Under the pieces are notes generated by a model. That model worked only from the letters and a program-made list of their open reading frames with translations, did no database searches and was not told where the DNA came from. From Lachnospiraceae bacterium (GTDB lineage: Bacteria; Bacillota; Clostridia; Lachnospirales; Lachnospiraceae): a stretch of 64,000 bases of DNA. Shown here one piece after another: positions 24,332-33,905 of the stretch. The stretch lies in NCBI GenBank assembly GCA_017432565.1, contig JAFRIW010000056.1, positions 62,001-126,000 of the forward strand, written 5' to 3'. The translations under genes and the position numbers were made by a program. The stretch's first letter is position 1. Every line of letters starts with the position of its first letter.

Positions 24332-25666
24332 ATGGCACTGACGAAGAAACCGGTCACGGGGATGAAGGACATCCTGCCGGCCGAGATGGAGATCCGGGAT
24401 TACTGCATCTCCGTCATTAAGAAGACCTACGCGGAGTTCGGCTTTCTGTCGATCGAAACGCCCTGCGTGGAAAATCTGGAAAACCTGACGAGCAAGAGCG
24501 GCGGTGACAACGAGAAGCTGATTTTTAAAATCTTAAAGCGCGGCGAGAAGCTTCAGTCCGCCCTGGCCGGATTGGCCGGGACCGCGGCGGAGCAGGAAGG
24601 AGCCGCGATTCCCGACGCGCCCCTGACGGACGGCGGACTGCGCTACGACCTCACGGTCCCGCTGGTCCGGTATTTCTCCGCGCACGAGAATGAACTGCCA
24701 ATGCCATTCAAGGCACTGCAGATGGGCAATGTGTGGCGCGCGGACCGGCCGCAGAAGGGCCGCTACCGCCAGTTCATGCAGTGCGACATCGACATCATCG
24801 GCGAGGCGTCGAACCTGGCGGAGATCGAGCTGATCCTGGCCACGACTACGACCCTCGGCAGGCTCGGCTTCAAAGGCTTCCAGATCCGGATCAACGACCG
24901 ACAGATCCTGAAGGCCATGGCGGCGTCCTGCGGCTTCCCGCAGGATCGCTTTGACGAGGTCTTCATCATTCTGGACAAGATGGACAAGATCGGGAAGGAC
25001 GGCGTCCTGAAGGAACTGACAGAGGCTGGTTTTACGGAGGAGAGCGCCGCGCAGTACATCGCGCTGTTCGACGGCCTCGAGGCGGCGGCAGGCAGCTTCA
25101 CCCCCGGCACCGCGGAGCACTCCGCAGCATCTCTTGCCTATCTGGAGGAGAAGCTTACGGGCGTCATCGGCGAAGAAGTACTGCCCGGACTGCGGGAGAT
25201 CTTCGGGAGCGTCGAGGCGGCCAAAGCCGCGGACTTCACGCTTGTTTTTGACCCCACGATCGTGCGCGGCATGTCGTACTACACCGGCACGATTTTCGAA
25301 ATTGCCATGCCGGAGCTGGGCATCAGCTGCGGAGGCGGCGGACGCTACGACGGGATGGTCGGGCGCTTCACCGGCAAGGATGTGCCGGCCTGCGGCTTTT
25401 CCATCGGCTTCGAGCGGATTATCCTGATTCTGCTCGAGCAGGGGTATCAGATCCCGGGAAAGCCCGTCAAGGCAGCCTATCTGATTGAGAAGAACATGCC
25501 CTCCGACAGGCTTTCGGAGATCATCCGCAAGGCACAGCAGGAGCGGGAGAGCGGAAAACAGGTCCTGGTGGTCCGCATGAACAAGAACCGCAAGTTCCAG
25601 AAGGAACAGCTGGCGGAGCAGGGCTACGAGCAGTTTGAAGAGTTTTATAAGGAGATGACGAAATGA
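24332..25666 (+). CDS. hisS: Histidine-tRNA ligase
   Basis: A 444-residue class II synthetase that charges tRNA-His. Motif 2 is visible as GNVWRADRPQKGRYRQFMQCD, the HisA-type signature as RGMSYYTGTIFEI, and motif 3 as CGFSIGFERI; the C-terminal anticodon-binding domain begins near residue 345. AGGAGGAG before the ATG is a strong ribosome-binding site. The stop overlaps the start of aspS as ATGA. The hisS-aspS order is common in Firmicutes. About 33 bp separate it from hypE, so it may share the hyp transcript. Confidence 0.98.
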   Translation: MALTKKPVTGMKDILPAEMEIRDYCISVIKKTYAEFGFLSIETPCVENLENLTSKSGGDNEKLIFKILKRGEKLQSALAGLAGTAAEQEGAAIPDAPLTDGGLRYDLTVPLVRYFSAHENELPMPFKALQMGNVWRADRPQKGRYRQFMQCDIDIIGEASNLAEIELILATTTTLGRLGFKGFQIRINDRQILKAMAASCGFPQDRFDEVFIILDKMDKIGKDGVLKELTEAGFTEESAAQYIALFDGLEAAAGSFTPGTAEHSAASLAYLEEKLTGVIGEEVLPGLREIFGSVEAAKAADFTLVFDPTIVRGMSYYTGTIFEIAMPELGISCGGGGRYDGMVGRFTGKDVPACGFSIGFERIILILLEQGYQIPGKPVKAAYLIEKNMPSDRLSEIIRKAQQERESGKQVLVVRMNKNRKFQKEQLAEQGYEQFEEFYKEMTK

Positions 25667-27540
25667 CACAATCACGCACACATACCTGCGGCGAGCTGCG
25701 GCTTGCGGATGCAGGAAAGCAGGTCACGCTGGCAGGCTGGCTCGAGAACCTGCGGGAAGTCGGACAGAACCTCGGCTTTGCGGTCATCCGCGACTTCTAC
25801 GGGACGACCCAGATCGTCGCCGAGACGCCCGAGATGCTCGCCGCCTTCAAGGCCATCACCAAGGAATCCACGATCCAGGTGAGCGGTGTCGTCCGCGAGC
25901 GCTCGAGCAAAAATCCGAAACAGGCCACGGGCGAGATTGAGATCGTCCCGGATTCGGTCAGCGTGCTCGGAAAGTGCATTTATAACGAGCTGCCGTTCGA
26001 GATCAACCGCAGCCGCGAGGCGGATGAGACCGCGAGACTGAAGTACCGCTACCTGGATCTGCGCAACCCGCAGGTGAAGGAGAACATCATTCTGCGCGTC
26101 AACGTCGTGAAAGCGCTTCGCGACGCGATGTCGGAGCACGGTTTCCTCGAAATCACGACGCCGATCCTGACGGCGAGCTCACCGGAAGGCGCACGCGACT
26201 ATCTGGTCCCGGCCAGAAAGCATCCCGGCAAGTTCTACGCCCTGCCGCAGGCGCCGCAGCAGTTCAAGCAGCTGCTGATGGTCTCCGGCATCGACCGCTA
26301 CTTCCAGATTGCGCCGTGCTTCCGTGATGAGGATGCCCGCGGGGACAGAAGCCCGGGCGAGTTCTACCAGCTGGATATGGAGATGGCGTTTGCGACACAG
26401 GAGGACGTCTTTGCCGTCCTCGAGGATGTGCTGCCTCCGATTTTTGCAAAATACGGAAAGTTCGACCGCGCGAGCGGCGCGCCGTTTATGCGGATTCCCT
26501 ACACGGAAGCGATGGAGAAGTACGGCACGGATAAGCCGGACCTGCGGATCGACCTGACCGTGCAGGATGCGACAGATGTGCTGAAGGACTGCGGCTTCGG
26601 TCCGTTCGGAACTGTCCGCGAGCTGTCTGAGACAGACGAAAACGGCGAGAAGAAGGTGACCGGCAGCGAGCAGCGCAGTGTGTGTGTCAAGGCGGTCGTC
26701 GTTCCGGATTTCCATGAGACCCGCAAATTCATCGACAAGACGCTCGCCGACGCAGAAGTGGTCGCGGGCGACAAGCCCTACTGGTTCCGCCTGGATGAGA
26801 ACGCGGAGCCGGTCGGCGGCATCGCGAAGTTCATCGCGCCGATCAAAGAGCAGGTTATCGAAGCACTGCAGCTGAAGGCCGGCGATTTCGTAGCGCTGGC
26901 AGCCGGCTCGGTCCCGGACAGCGGTGCGGGTTCCTTCGGCGCAGCGAAGCTGCGTGCGCAGAAGACGGCAGGCGTGCTGGTCAAGACCCTCGGCGCGGCT
27001 GTTCCCGGCCATATGGACAAGGAGCAGTATGCGTTCTGCTGGATCGTCGACTTCCCGATGTATGAGATCGGCGAGGAGTCCGGCGAGATGGAATTCTGCC
27101 ACAATCCGTTCTCAATGCCGAGCGGCGGCCTTGAGACGCTGCTGAAGGCGGAGCGGGGAGAGATCGATCCGCTCACCATCACTGCGGACCAGTACGATCT
27201 GGTCTGCAACGGTGTCGAGCTTTCTTCCGGCGCGGTCCGGAACCACGACCCGGAAATCATGATCAAGGCATTTGAGATGGTCCGCCTGGGAGAAGAGGAT
27301 GTGAAGGCCAAGTTCCCGGCGATGTACAACGCTTTCTGCTACGGCGCGCCGCCGCACGCAGGCATCGCACCCGGCGTGGACCGCATGGTCATGCTGCTGG
27401 CGGGCGAGGAGTCCATCCGTGAGATCATTCCGTTCCCGATGAACAAGAACGCGCAGGATATCATGATGGGCGCGCCCGGAGAAGTGACCGCGCATCAGCT
27501 CGAAGAGCTTCACATTGCCGTCACGGCTCAGGAAGAATAG
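25663..27540 (+). CDS. aspS: Aspartate-tRNA ligase
   Basis: A 625-residue bacterial-type AspRS. It has an N-terminal OB-fold anticodon domain (LAGWLENLREVGQNLGFAVIRD), motif 1 and 2 (FLEITTPILTASSPEGARD, FRDEDARGDRSPGEFYQLD), the GAD insertion between them and motif 3, and motif 3 in GAPPHAGIAPGVDRMVMLL. It is somewhat longer than the usual 590. Translation is coupled to hisS by a 4-bp overlap. It converges with the phosphopantetheinyl transferase 17 bp away, with no clear terminator in between. Confidence 0.98.
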   Translation: MTQSRTHTCGELRLADAGKQVTLAGWLENLREVGQNLGFAVIRDFYGTTQIVAETPEMLAAFKAITKESTIQVSGVVRERSSKNPKQATGEIEIVPDSVSVLGKCIYNELPFEINRSREADETARLKYRYLDLRNPQVKENIILRVNVVKALRDAMSEHGFLEITTPILTASSPEGARDYLVPARKHPGKFYALPQAPQQFKQLLMVSGIDRYFQIAPCFRDEDARGDRSPGEFYQLDMEMAFATQEDVFAVLEDVLPPIFAKYGKFDRASGAPFMRIPYTEAMEKYGTDKPDLRIDLTVQDATDVLKDCGFGPFGTVRELSETDENGEKKVTGSEQRSVCVKAVVVPDFHETRKFIDKTLADAEVVAGDKPYWFRLDENAEPVGGIAKFIAPIKEQVIEALQLKAGDFVALAAGSVPDSGAGSFGAAKLRAQKTAGVLVKTLGAAVPGHMDKEQYAFCWIVDFPMYEIGEESGEMEFCHNPFSMPSGGLETLLKAERGEIDPLTITADQYDLVCNGVELSSGAVRNHDPEIMIKAFEMVRLGEEDVKAKFPAMYNAFCYGAPPHAGIAPGVDRMVMLLAGEESIREIIPFPMNKNAQDIMMGAPGEVTAHQLEELHIAVTAQEE

Positions 27541-27557
27541 GAAGAGAAGGATTTTGC

Positions 27558-28121
27558 TTAAAGAAACTGCTCCCAGAGCGTTTCGGTCCACGGCTCCCAG
27601 ACGGGGGCCGCAGAAACGGGAGCATAAGTACAGACCGCCGCGCAGTATCCGCTTTCCGGAAAAATCAGGGGGAGGATCGCCGCGGCGGTTTCTTCATGTC
27701 CGTTTTCCCGTGCCAGGATGACATTTTCCGCGAGGTCGGGCCGGAAGCTGTCGAGCGGGCGCCGGAGGCCTTCGCCGGTCAGCTTGATATAGGCTTCCCG
27801 GGCAGTCCAGAGCCTGAAAAAGACGGATTGCTGCTCCGCCTCGGAGGAGCAGGACGACAGCAGCGCCGTTTCCTCTCCGGTAAACCAGCGCTGTGCCATT
27901 TTCAGCGGGCTGTAGTGCAGCGTTTCCCGCTGCAGATCAATGCCCACAGGCGCGTCGCTGACGACGAGCACCTCGTAGGCACCGGAATTCGAAATGTTGA
28001 AGTGAAGTCCTGCATAAGGAGAGTCCGGGGCAAAATACGGCTTGCCGTCCGGTCCTTTCACAAAGGGCGGCAGCGGCGGCCGGGCAGAATATTTTCTGCA
28101 CCGGAAGAAGAGACGGATCAT
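27558..28121 (-). CDS. 4'-phosphopantetheinyl transferase, Sfp type
   Basis: 187 residues. VGIDLQRE holds the Mg-binding GID motif and FRLWTAREAYIKLTGEGL is the WxxKEA-type motif (here WTAREA), the second catalytic signature; HFNISNSG is the conserved HFNxSHxx-like segment. The length is a little under Sfp (224), with a short N-terminus. It would transfer phosphopantetheine from CoA to carrier-domain serines. That makes it the candidate activator of the two T domains and the stand-alone carrier protein in the AT-rich cluster about 20 kb away. It could also serve fatty-acid ACP if no AcpS exists. Its start overlaps the stop of the CorC-like gene as ATGA. Confidence 0.9.
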   Translation of the reverse strand: MIRLFFRCRKYSARPPLPPFVKGPDGKPYFAPDSPYAGLHFNISNSGAYEVLVVSDAPVGIDLQRETLHYSPLKMAQRWFTGEETALLSSCSSEAEQQSVFFRLWTAREAYIKLTGEGLRRPLDSFRPDLAENVILARENGHEETAAAILPLIFPESGYCAAVCTYAPVSAAPVWEPWTETLWEQFL

Positions 28122-29488
28122 ATCGGATCCTCCCGGCTCTGTACAGCGTCCGAGAAGGCGCTCTCTTCATAAGCGTCTGCCGGTGTTTCTGAAGGTGCGG
28201 CACCCTCGGCTTCCGGGCTGTCTTCTCCCTCCGCAAGGTGCGGGAAGCGGATCAGAACCTTGACAATCCTGTTCTTGCGGATTCCCTTGGCCTGCAGCGT
28301 TGTCCCGCCCGGCAGCGTGATGATTTCCTCGCTGCGCGGCAGACGCTCAAGCTTTTCAAGAAACAGACCGCCGATGGAATCGTAGTCCTCGGAGCTGAAG
28401 TCGGTGCCGAGCGCGTCGTTGATATCGTCTATCTTCATGCTGCCGTCCACCAGATAGGTATAATCATCGTAGCGGTGGATCAGTTTGCGCTCATCCTCAT
28501 CGTATTCGTCGCGGATTTCACCGATCAGTTCCTCCACGAGGTCCTCCAGCGTGATCATGCCGACGGTGTCTCCGTATTCATTCAGCACAAATGCAACGTG
28601 CACACCCAGCTTCTGCATCTCGCGCAGAAGGTCCGCTGTCTTTTTATATTCATAGGTATAATACGGGCGGCGAAGAAGATCCCGCACATAGAAAGGTTCG
28701 TCCGGATTCAGCAGAATAAAGTCCTTGATGTTGATGTGGCCGATAATGTGGTCCGGATCCGTGTCATAGACCGGAATGCGGGTGAACATATCCGTGCGGA
28801 AGATGCGCAGCACCTCGTCATAATCCGCCGCCGCACTGATGCAGGTCATGTCGATCCGCGGAATCATGATTTCCTGTGCCTCGGAATCGCCGAAGTCGAA
28901 CACGTTGTAGATCATTTTCTTCTCGCGCCCTTCAATGACGCCGTCCTCCCGGCCGACCTCCACATAAGTGCGCAGCTCGCGCTCCGTCAGCGTCTTTTTT
29001 TCGTCCGGATCGACGTGGAAGAGACGCATGAGCGCGTCCGCAAGAAACTGGATCACTGCAATGACCGGCGTGAGAACCGTCATCAGAAAACGAATGACAG
29101 GAGCATCCGCGACGGCAATCTGCTCCGCGCGGATCCGCGAAATATTCTTGGGCGTGATCTCGCCGAAGAGGATGACCACGACTGTCAGGACAGCAGTCCC
29201 GACGCCGACCAGAGTCGCTCCGAAGAGACGGATAATCAGGGAAGTGCACAGGGCGGAGGCGGACAGGTTGACAATGTTGTTGCAGATCAGAATGGTGCTG
29301 AGCATTTTGCTGTACTGATCCAGCACATCAAGCGCGCGGGCAGCGCGGCGGTCTTTTTCATCCGCGCGGGCGCGCAGCGATACTTCACTGACCGTGGAGT
29401 AGGCGGTCTCTGCGGAAGAAAACCACGCGGAGAGCGCAATCAGAAGGATGAGGATGACAAGTTCGGCTATGACTTCAGATGAGATCAT
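28118..29488 (-). CDS. CorC/HlyC-type membrane protein with DUF21 and CBS domains
   Basis: 456 residues from the chosen start. An N-terminal DUF21 (CNNM) membrane domain with about four hydrophobic segments (1-190, including SAETAYSTVSEV and LFGEITPKNISR) is followed by a CBS pair (205-330, MIPRIDM, TRIPVYD, LNEYGDTVGMITLEDLVEELIGEI) and a CorC_HlyC transporter-associated domain (340-425). The family is linked to magnesium or cobalt efflux. The frame extends further upstream, but MISSEVIAELVILILL is the natural beginning and AAGGAG lies 12 bases before it. Operon with the phosphopantetheinyl transferase (4-bp overlap). Confidence 0.92.
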   Translation of the reverse strand: MISSEVIAELVILILLIALSAWFSSAETAYSTVSEVSLRARADEKDRRAARALDVLDQYSKMLSTILICNNIVNLSASALCTSLIIRLFGATLVGVGTAVLTVVVILFGEITPKNISRIRAEQIAVADAPVIRFLMTVLTPVIAVIQFLADALMRLFHVDPDEKKTLTERELRTYVEVGREDGVIEGREKKMIYNVFDFGDSEAQEIMIPRIDMTCISAAADYDEVLRIFRTDMFTRIPVYDTDPDHIIGHINIKDFILLNPDEPFYVRDLLRRPYYTYEYKKTADLLREMQKLGVHVAFVLNEYGDTVGMITLEDLVEELIGEIRDEYDEDERKLIHRYDDYTYLVDGSMKIDDINDALGTDFSSEDYDSIGGLFLEKLERLPRSEEIITLPGGTTLQAKGIRKNRIVKVLIRFPHLAEGEDSPEAEGAAPSETPADAYEESAFSDAVQSREDPI

Positions 29489-29516
29489 TCTATGAAAAAA
29501 CTCCTTTCCATTCCTC

Positions 29517-29544
29517 ATGATAGCACAGATGATTCTAATTGCAC
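29517..29544 (-). promoter_or_regulatory. Possible leftward promoter of the CorC-like gene
   Basis: On the minus strand, TGCTATCAT is an extended -10 element (hexamer 29517-29522). A weak -35 GTGCAA occupies 29539-29544, the same six base pairs as the -35 of the rightward secDF promoter, so the two would compete for polymerase. Confidence 0.45.
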
Positions 29545-29567
29545 ACGAGACGGATAAATGATACAAT
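29539..29567 (+). promoter_or_regulatory. Sigma-A type promoter of secDF
   Basis: TTGCAC at 29539-29544 and TACAAT at 29562-29567 with exactly 17 bp between, 82 bp before the start of secDF in a divergent intergenic region. Confidence 0.75.
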
Positions 29568-29648
29568 ACGAAAAGCTGTGAGCATTCGCGGCGCATTTTT
29601 GTTGTGCAAAAAACGCCGATGCTCCAAAAGAATAGGAGATAGCAGGAA

Positions 29649-32012
29649 ATGAAAAAACGGAATGCAGTGATATCTTTGATCATCATGGCAGCGCTTGTTG
29701 TGGGACTGTGCTACACCGCAATTGTCGGTCTGGGCGCCGACAAGAGCGGCTCCATCTCAAAAATCCACCTCGGTCTGGATCTGGCCGGCGGCGTCAGCAT
29801 CACTTATCAGGCAGTCGGCGAGACGGCGCCTACGAGTGAAGACATGGCGGATACGGTCTACAAACTCCAGAAGCGTGTGGATCAGTACAGCACAGAGGCG
29901 CAGGTCTACCGCGAGGGCGATGACCGTGTCAACATCGAGATTCCCGGCGTTTCGGACGCAAACCAGATTCTGGCGGATCTGGGACGTCCCGGCTCCCTGT
30001 ATTTTATCCGTGAGACGGATGATGACGGCAACCCGAACTACGGCTATATGGTCACGGAAGAGGGAAGCCTGGGCTACGGGCTCACCCGCACGATTGAAGA
30101 ACTTGACGCGACGGGCGATATCGTTCTCTCCGGTACAGACGTGGCCAATGCCACTGCCGGCTATCAGTCTGACAGCATGAACAACCGTCAGATCGTCGTA
30201 GAGCTGATCTTTACCGACGAGGGCGGCAAGAAGTTCGCCGAGGCGACAAAGCGCGCCTATGACCAGGGCGAAACCATCGGTATCTACTATGACGGCGGCT
30301 TTATCAGTGTTCCGCGTGTTCAGAGCGCGATTACGAACGGCCAGGCCATTATTACCGGTGAAGAGAGTATTGAATCCGCACAGAACCTCGCCTCCACGAT
30401 CCGTATCGGCGGACTGAAGGTTGAGCTTGAGGAGCTGCGTTCCAACGTTGTCGGTGCCCAGCTCGGCCAGACGGCGATCCAGACGAGCCTGCGGGCCGGT
30501 ATCATCGGCCTTGCACTGGTCATGGCCTTCATGATTGCCGTCTACTTTATCCCGGGTCTTGCGGCCAGCATCGCACTGGTGATTTACACCATGCTGATGA
30601 TTGTTATTCTGAATGCCTTTGACGTGACGCTCACGCTGCCCGGTATTGCAGGTATCCTGCTTTCCATCGGTATGGCTGTGGACGCGAATGTGATTATTTT
30701 CGCGAGAATCCGCGAAGAACTCAAGACCGGCGCATCCGTGCAGAATGCGACCGATATCGGCTATCAAAAGGCACTGTCCGCCATCATCGACGGCAACGTG
30801 ACGACGCTGATCACCGCCTTCGTGCTGATGTGGCTCGGCACAGGCACGGTCAAGGGCTTCGCACAGACCCTGGCGATTGGTATTCTGCTGTCCATGCTGA
30901 CCGCGCTGTTCATTACCAAGTTCCTGATGAAGATCTTCTACGGCATCGGATTCCAGGACAAGAAGTGGTATATCTCCGCCAAGGCGCTGGCGCAGAAAGA
31001 ACTGAAGACCGTCGATTTTACAGGCAGAAAGAAGATCTTCTTCGGTGTTTCCATTGCGGTGATTCTGGCCGGCTTCATCGCCATGGGCGTCCGCGGCGCA
31101 ACGGGTCAGGGCGCTCTGAACTACAGCCTTGACTTCGTCGGCGGTACTTCCACGGACGTAACCTTTAACCAGGACTACAGCCTTGACGAGCTGGAGCAGC
31201 AGGTCGTGCCGGTCTTTGAATCGGTCACGGGCGACGCGAACGTTCAGCTGCAGAAGGTTGCCGGCAGCAACGAAGTCATTGTCAAGACCAGAACCCTTGA
31301 GCTGGAAGAGAGACAGGCACTGACGCAGAAGCTCTCCGAGCAGTTCGGCATCGATGAGAGCAGTATCCAGGCGGAGACCATCAGCTCCACCATCAGTTCC
31401 GAGATGCGGCGCAGCACCATGATCGCCGTGATCCTGGCACTGGCACTGGTCCTTCTGTATATCTGGCTGCGGTTCAAGGATATCCGCTTCGGCGCGTCCA
31501 GCGTAATCGCGCTGGCACACGACGTACTGGTGACGCTGACCTGCTATGCGATTCTGCGTGTCTCGGTCGGCTCCACCTTCATCGCATGTATGCTGACCAT
31601 CGTCGGTTACTCGGTCAACGCGACCATCGTCATTTTTGACCGTATCCGCGAGAATATGCAGATGAGAAAGCCGGGAGAGAAGATGGACGAACTGGTCAAC
31701 ATAAGTGTCACTCAGACGCTGTCCAGATCCCTGTTCACCTCCCTGACGACTTTCATCATGGTCTTTATCCTGTACATCTTCGGCGTCGCCTCGATCCGGG
31801 TATTCGCACTTCCGATCATGGTCGGTATCGTCGCCGGTGCTTACTCATCCGTGTGCATCTCCGGTTCCCTGTGGCTGGTTCTGCGCGGCTGGTTCCCGCC
31901 CAAGCATGACGACAGCGGTGCGCGTCCGAAGCAGAACAAGCAGAAGGCCAAGACCGATGAGGAGAAGAGACGTCTTCAGGAGAAGAGAGTCTGGGACAAG
32001 ACACTTGTCTGA
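29649..32012 (+). CDS. secDF: Protein translocase subunits SecD and SecF, fused
   Basis: 787 residues. SecDF uses the proton gradient to help pull exported proteins through SecYEG. The SecD half (1-430) has an N-terminal membrane helix (residues 5-25), a large outer domain starting with HLGLDLAGGVSITYQ, and five helices around GIAGILLSIGMAVDANVIIFARIREE. The SecF half (about 450-760) has LDFVGGTSTDV and a second set of helices with TIVGYSVNATIVIFDRIRENM, the conserved SecF loop. The C-terminus is basic. The single-gene fusion matches the B. subtilis form. It is transcribed alone between its promoter and the terminator at 32039. Confidence 0.97.
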   Translation: MKKRNAVISLIIMAALVVGLCYTAIVGLGADKSGSISKIHLGLDLAGGVSITYQAVGETAPTSEDMADTVYKLQKRVDQYSTEAQVYREGDDRVNIEIPGVSDANQILADLGRPGSLYFIRETDDDGNPNYGYMVTEEGSLGYGLTRTIEELDATGDIVLSGTDVANATAGYQSDSMNNRQIVVELIFTDEGGKKFAEATKRAYDQGETIGIYYDGGFISVPRVQSAITNGQAIITGEESIESAQNLASTIRIGGLKVELEELRSNVVGAQLGQTAIQTSLRAGIIGLALVMAFMIAVYFIPGLAASIALVIYTMLMIVILNAFDVTLTLPGIAGILLSIGMAVDANVIIFARIREELKTGASVQNATDIGYQKALSAIIDGNVTTLITAFVLMWLGTGTVKGFAQTLAIGILLSMLTALFITKFLMKIFYGIGFQDKKWYISAKALAQKELKTVDFTGRKKIFFGVSIAVILAGFIAMGVRGATGQGALNYSLDFVGGTSTDVTFNQDYSLDELEQQVVPVFESVTGDANVQLQKVAGSNEVIVKTRTLELEERQALTQKLSEQFGIDESSIQAETISSTISSEMRRSTMIAVILALALVLLYIWLRFKDIRFGASSVIALAHDVLVTLTCYAILRVSVGSTFIACMLTIVGYSVNATIVIFDRIRENMQMRKPGEKMDELVNISVTQTLSRSLFTSLTTFIMVFILYIFGVASIRVFALPIMVGIVAGAYSSVCISGSLWLVLRGWFPPKHDDSGARPKQNKQKAKTDEEKRRLQEKRVWDKTLV

Positions 32013-32038
32013 TACAGGAAAAACAATGCGATAGTCCG

Positions 32039-32077
32039 CGCCCTGCGAAAGGTTGCTTTTCGCAGGGCGTGTTTTTT
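32039..32077 (+). terminator. Terminator after secDF
   Basis: CGCCCTGCGAAA and TTTTCGCAGGGCG form a strong stem around GGTTGC, followed by TGTTTTTT. Confidence 0.92.
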
Positions 32078-32118
32078 AAAAGGACCGGCCTGCAGGCCGG
32101 CAGGAAACGGAGAAACAG

Positions 32119-33873
32119 ATGGCCGGATGGAAGGTTTATGCCAAACGGGCAGATTTTCAGCAGATTGCACAGGAGTGCGGCATTTCGCCGGTGCTCGCCC
32201 GGATCATCCGGAACCGGGATGTGATCGGCGCGGAAGAGACACGGAAGTTTCTTGAAGGGTCCCTTACGGATCTGCGGGATCCTTTTCTTCTCACGGATAT
32301 GGACAGAGCCTGCGCACTTCTTACGGACAAAATCCGTGAGCGCCGGCGGATCCGTGTCATCGGGGACTATGATGTCGACGGAATCTGTTCCGGCTATATT
32401 CTGGTCAGAACGCTCCGGTTCTATGGCTGCAGTGCAGATGCGGTGCTGCCGGACCGGGTGCTGGACGGGTACGGAATCAATGAGCGCATTGTGCGGGAAG
32501 CGGCCGCGGAGGGCGTCGATACACTGCTCACCTGTGACAACGGTATTTCAGCTGCTGAGCCTCTGAAGCTGGCCCGCGAGGCAGGCATGAGTATTATCGT
32601 GACCGATCACCACGAAGTTCCTTTCTCCCTCCGGGAGGACGGGACAAAGGAATATCATCTGCCGCCGGCAGATGCCGTCATTGATCCCAAACGTCCCGCA
32701 CTGCCCGGCTGCGCGGAATATCCGTTCCCGGATATCTGCGGTGCTTTTGTGGCGCTGAAGCTGTGCGACGCGCTGTATGAGCGCAGTGACAAGAAGCCGG
32801 ACGGGTGGGAGCGCCTGAGGAAGGAACTGCTTGGCTTTGCCGCCATTGCGACGGTGTGCGATGTCATGCCGCTGCAGGATGAAAACCGGATTCTGGTGCG
32901 GCACGGCCTGACGCTGGCACAGCATACGGAAAATGTCGGGCTGAAAGCTCTGATCTCAGTCTGCGGACTGAGCGGCAGGCCGATCAGCGCCTATCACGCC
33001 GGTTTTATCATCGGACCCTGCCTGAATGCTTCCGGCAGACTCTCAGGAGCGGACCGGGCCCTCGATCTCTTTTTTGAAGAGGACGGGCACAAAGCTCTGC
33101 ACGCTGCCGGCGAGCTTCAGCAGCTGAACGAGAGCCGCAAGGAAATGACACAGCGAAGCGTGGATGCTGCCTGCGCAGCTGTCCTCGGGCAGAAAGACCC
33201 TATGGACCGGATCCTCGTGGTGCTCCTGGAGAATTGCCACGAATCGCTGGCGGGGATTGTCGCCGGAAAGGTGCGGGAGCGCTTTCACCGGCCGGCCCTG
33301 ATCCTGACCAGAGTGGCGGACGGACTCATCAAAGGCTCCGGCCGCTCCACGGAGCGCTATAATCTGTATGAGAACCTGACGCTGTGCGCGGATCTGCTGG
33401 TCAAATTCGGCGGCCACGCCATGGCAGCCGGCGTCACCTTAAAAGAGAGCGACCTCCCGGCTTTCCGGGAGCGGCTGAATGCACAGTGCACGCTGGAGGA
33501 GGATCAGCTGGAGGACGATCTGCATATCGACATGGAACTGCCCCTGCGTTATGCCGACGCGCCGCTGGTCCGGTCGTTTGAGAAGCTGGAACCCTTCGGG
33601 ACGGGGAATCCCAGACCGCTGTTTGTCACAAGGGAAATCACCCTGACCGGCTTCCGCATTCTGGGCAAAAACCGGAATGTCGTGAAATTTGAGGCCGCCG
33701 TGCCGGAGGGAGGCCGCGCGGAGGTGATCCGCTTCGGATCCCCGGAAGAGATTGCGGATCTGACCGCCCGGATGCCGGTCCGGATCCATCTGGTTTACTC
33801 ACCGGATATCAACAGCTATCTCGGAAGAGAGAGCATGCAGTATATTATGAAGGACTACAGGATTCTCCCCTGA
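32119..33873 (+). CDS. recJ: Single-stranded-DNA exonuclease RecJ
   Basis: 584 residues. RecJ degrades single-stranded DNA 5' to 3' in recombination and repair. The DHH phosphoesterase motifs are visible: GDYDVDGICSGY, LTCDNGISA, VTDHHEVP, then the DHHA1 part with GRSTERYNLYE and FGGHAMAAGVTL, and a C-terminal OB-like domain (450-584) with EPFGTGNPRPLF. Length fits shorter Firmicutes RecJ proteins. The C-terminal helicase-like extension of B. subtilis RecJ is absent. Ends 32 bp before murE. Confidence 0.96.
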   Translation: MAGWKVYAKRADFQQIAQECGISPVLARIIRNRDVIGAEETRKFLEGSLTDLRDPFLLTDMDRACALLTDKIRERRRIRVIGDYDVDGICSGYILVRTLRFYGCSADAVLPDRVLDGYGINERIVREAAAEGVDTLLTCDNGISAAEPLKLAREAGMSIIVTDHHEVPFSLREDGTKEYHLPPADAVIDPKRPALPGCAEYPFPDICGAFVALKLCDALYERSDKKPDGWERLRKELLGFAAIATVCDVMPLQDENRILVRHGLTLAQHTENVGLKALISVCGLSGRPISAYHAGFIIGPCLNASGRLSGADRALDLFFEEDGHKALHAAGELQQLNESRKEMTQRSVDAACAAVLGQKDPMDRILVVLLENCHESLAGIVAGKVRERFHRPALILTRVADGLIKGSGRSTERYNLYENLTLCADLLVKFGGHAMAAGVTLKESDLPAFRERLNAQCTLEEDQLEDDLHIDMELPLRYADAPLVRSFEKLEPFGTGNPRPLFVTREITLTGFRILGKNRNVVKFEAAVPEGGRAEVIRFGSPEEIADLTARMPVRIHLVYSPDINSYLGRESMQYIMKDYRILP

Positions 33874-33905
33874 GAATCCGTTTCAGACAGGAAAGGAAGA
33901 AGAAC

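Noticed and set aside
24533..25681. 382-codon minus-strand frame opposite hisS
   Set aside because: Shadow of hisS, which carries all class II motifs; the leftward product has no family features.
29757..31520. 587-codon minus-strand frame opposite secDF, and the + strand frame 28238-29482 opposite the CorC-like gene
   Set aside because: Both are antisense shadows of clearly recognisable genes and have low-complexity His/Gln/Arg-rich sequence.
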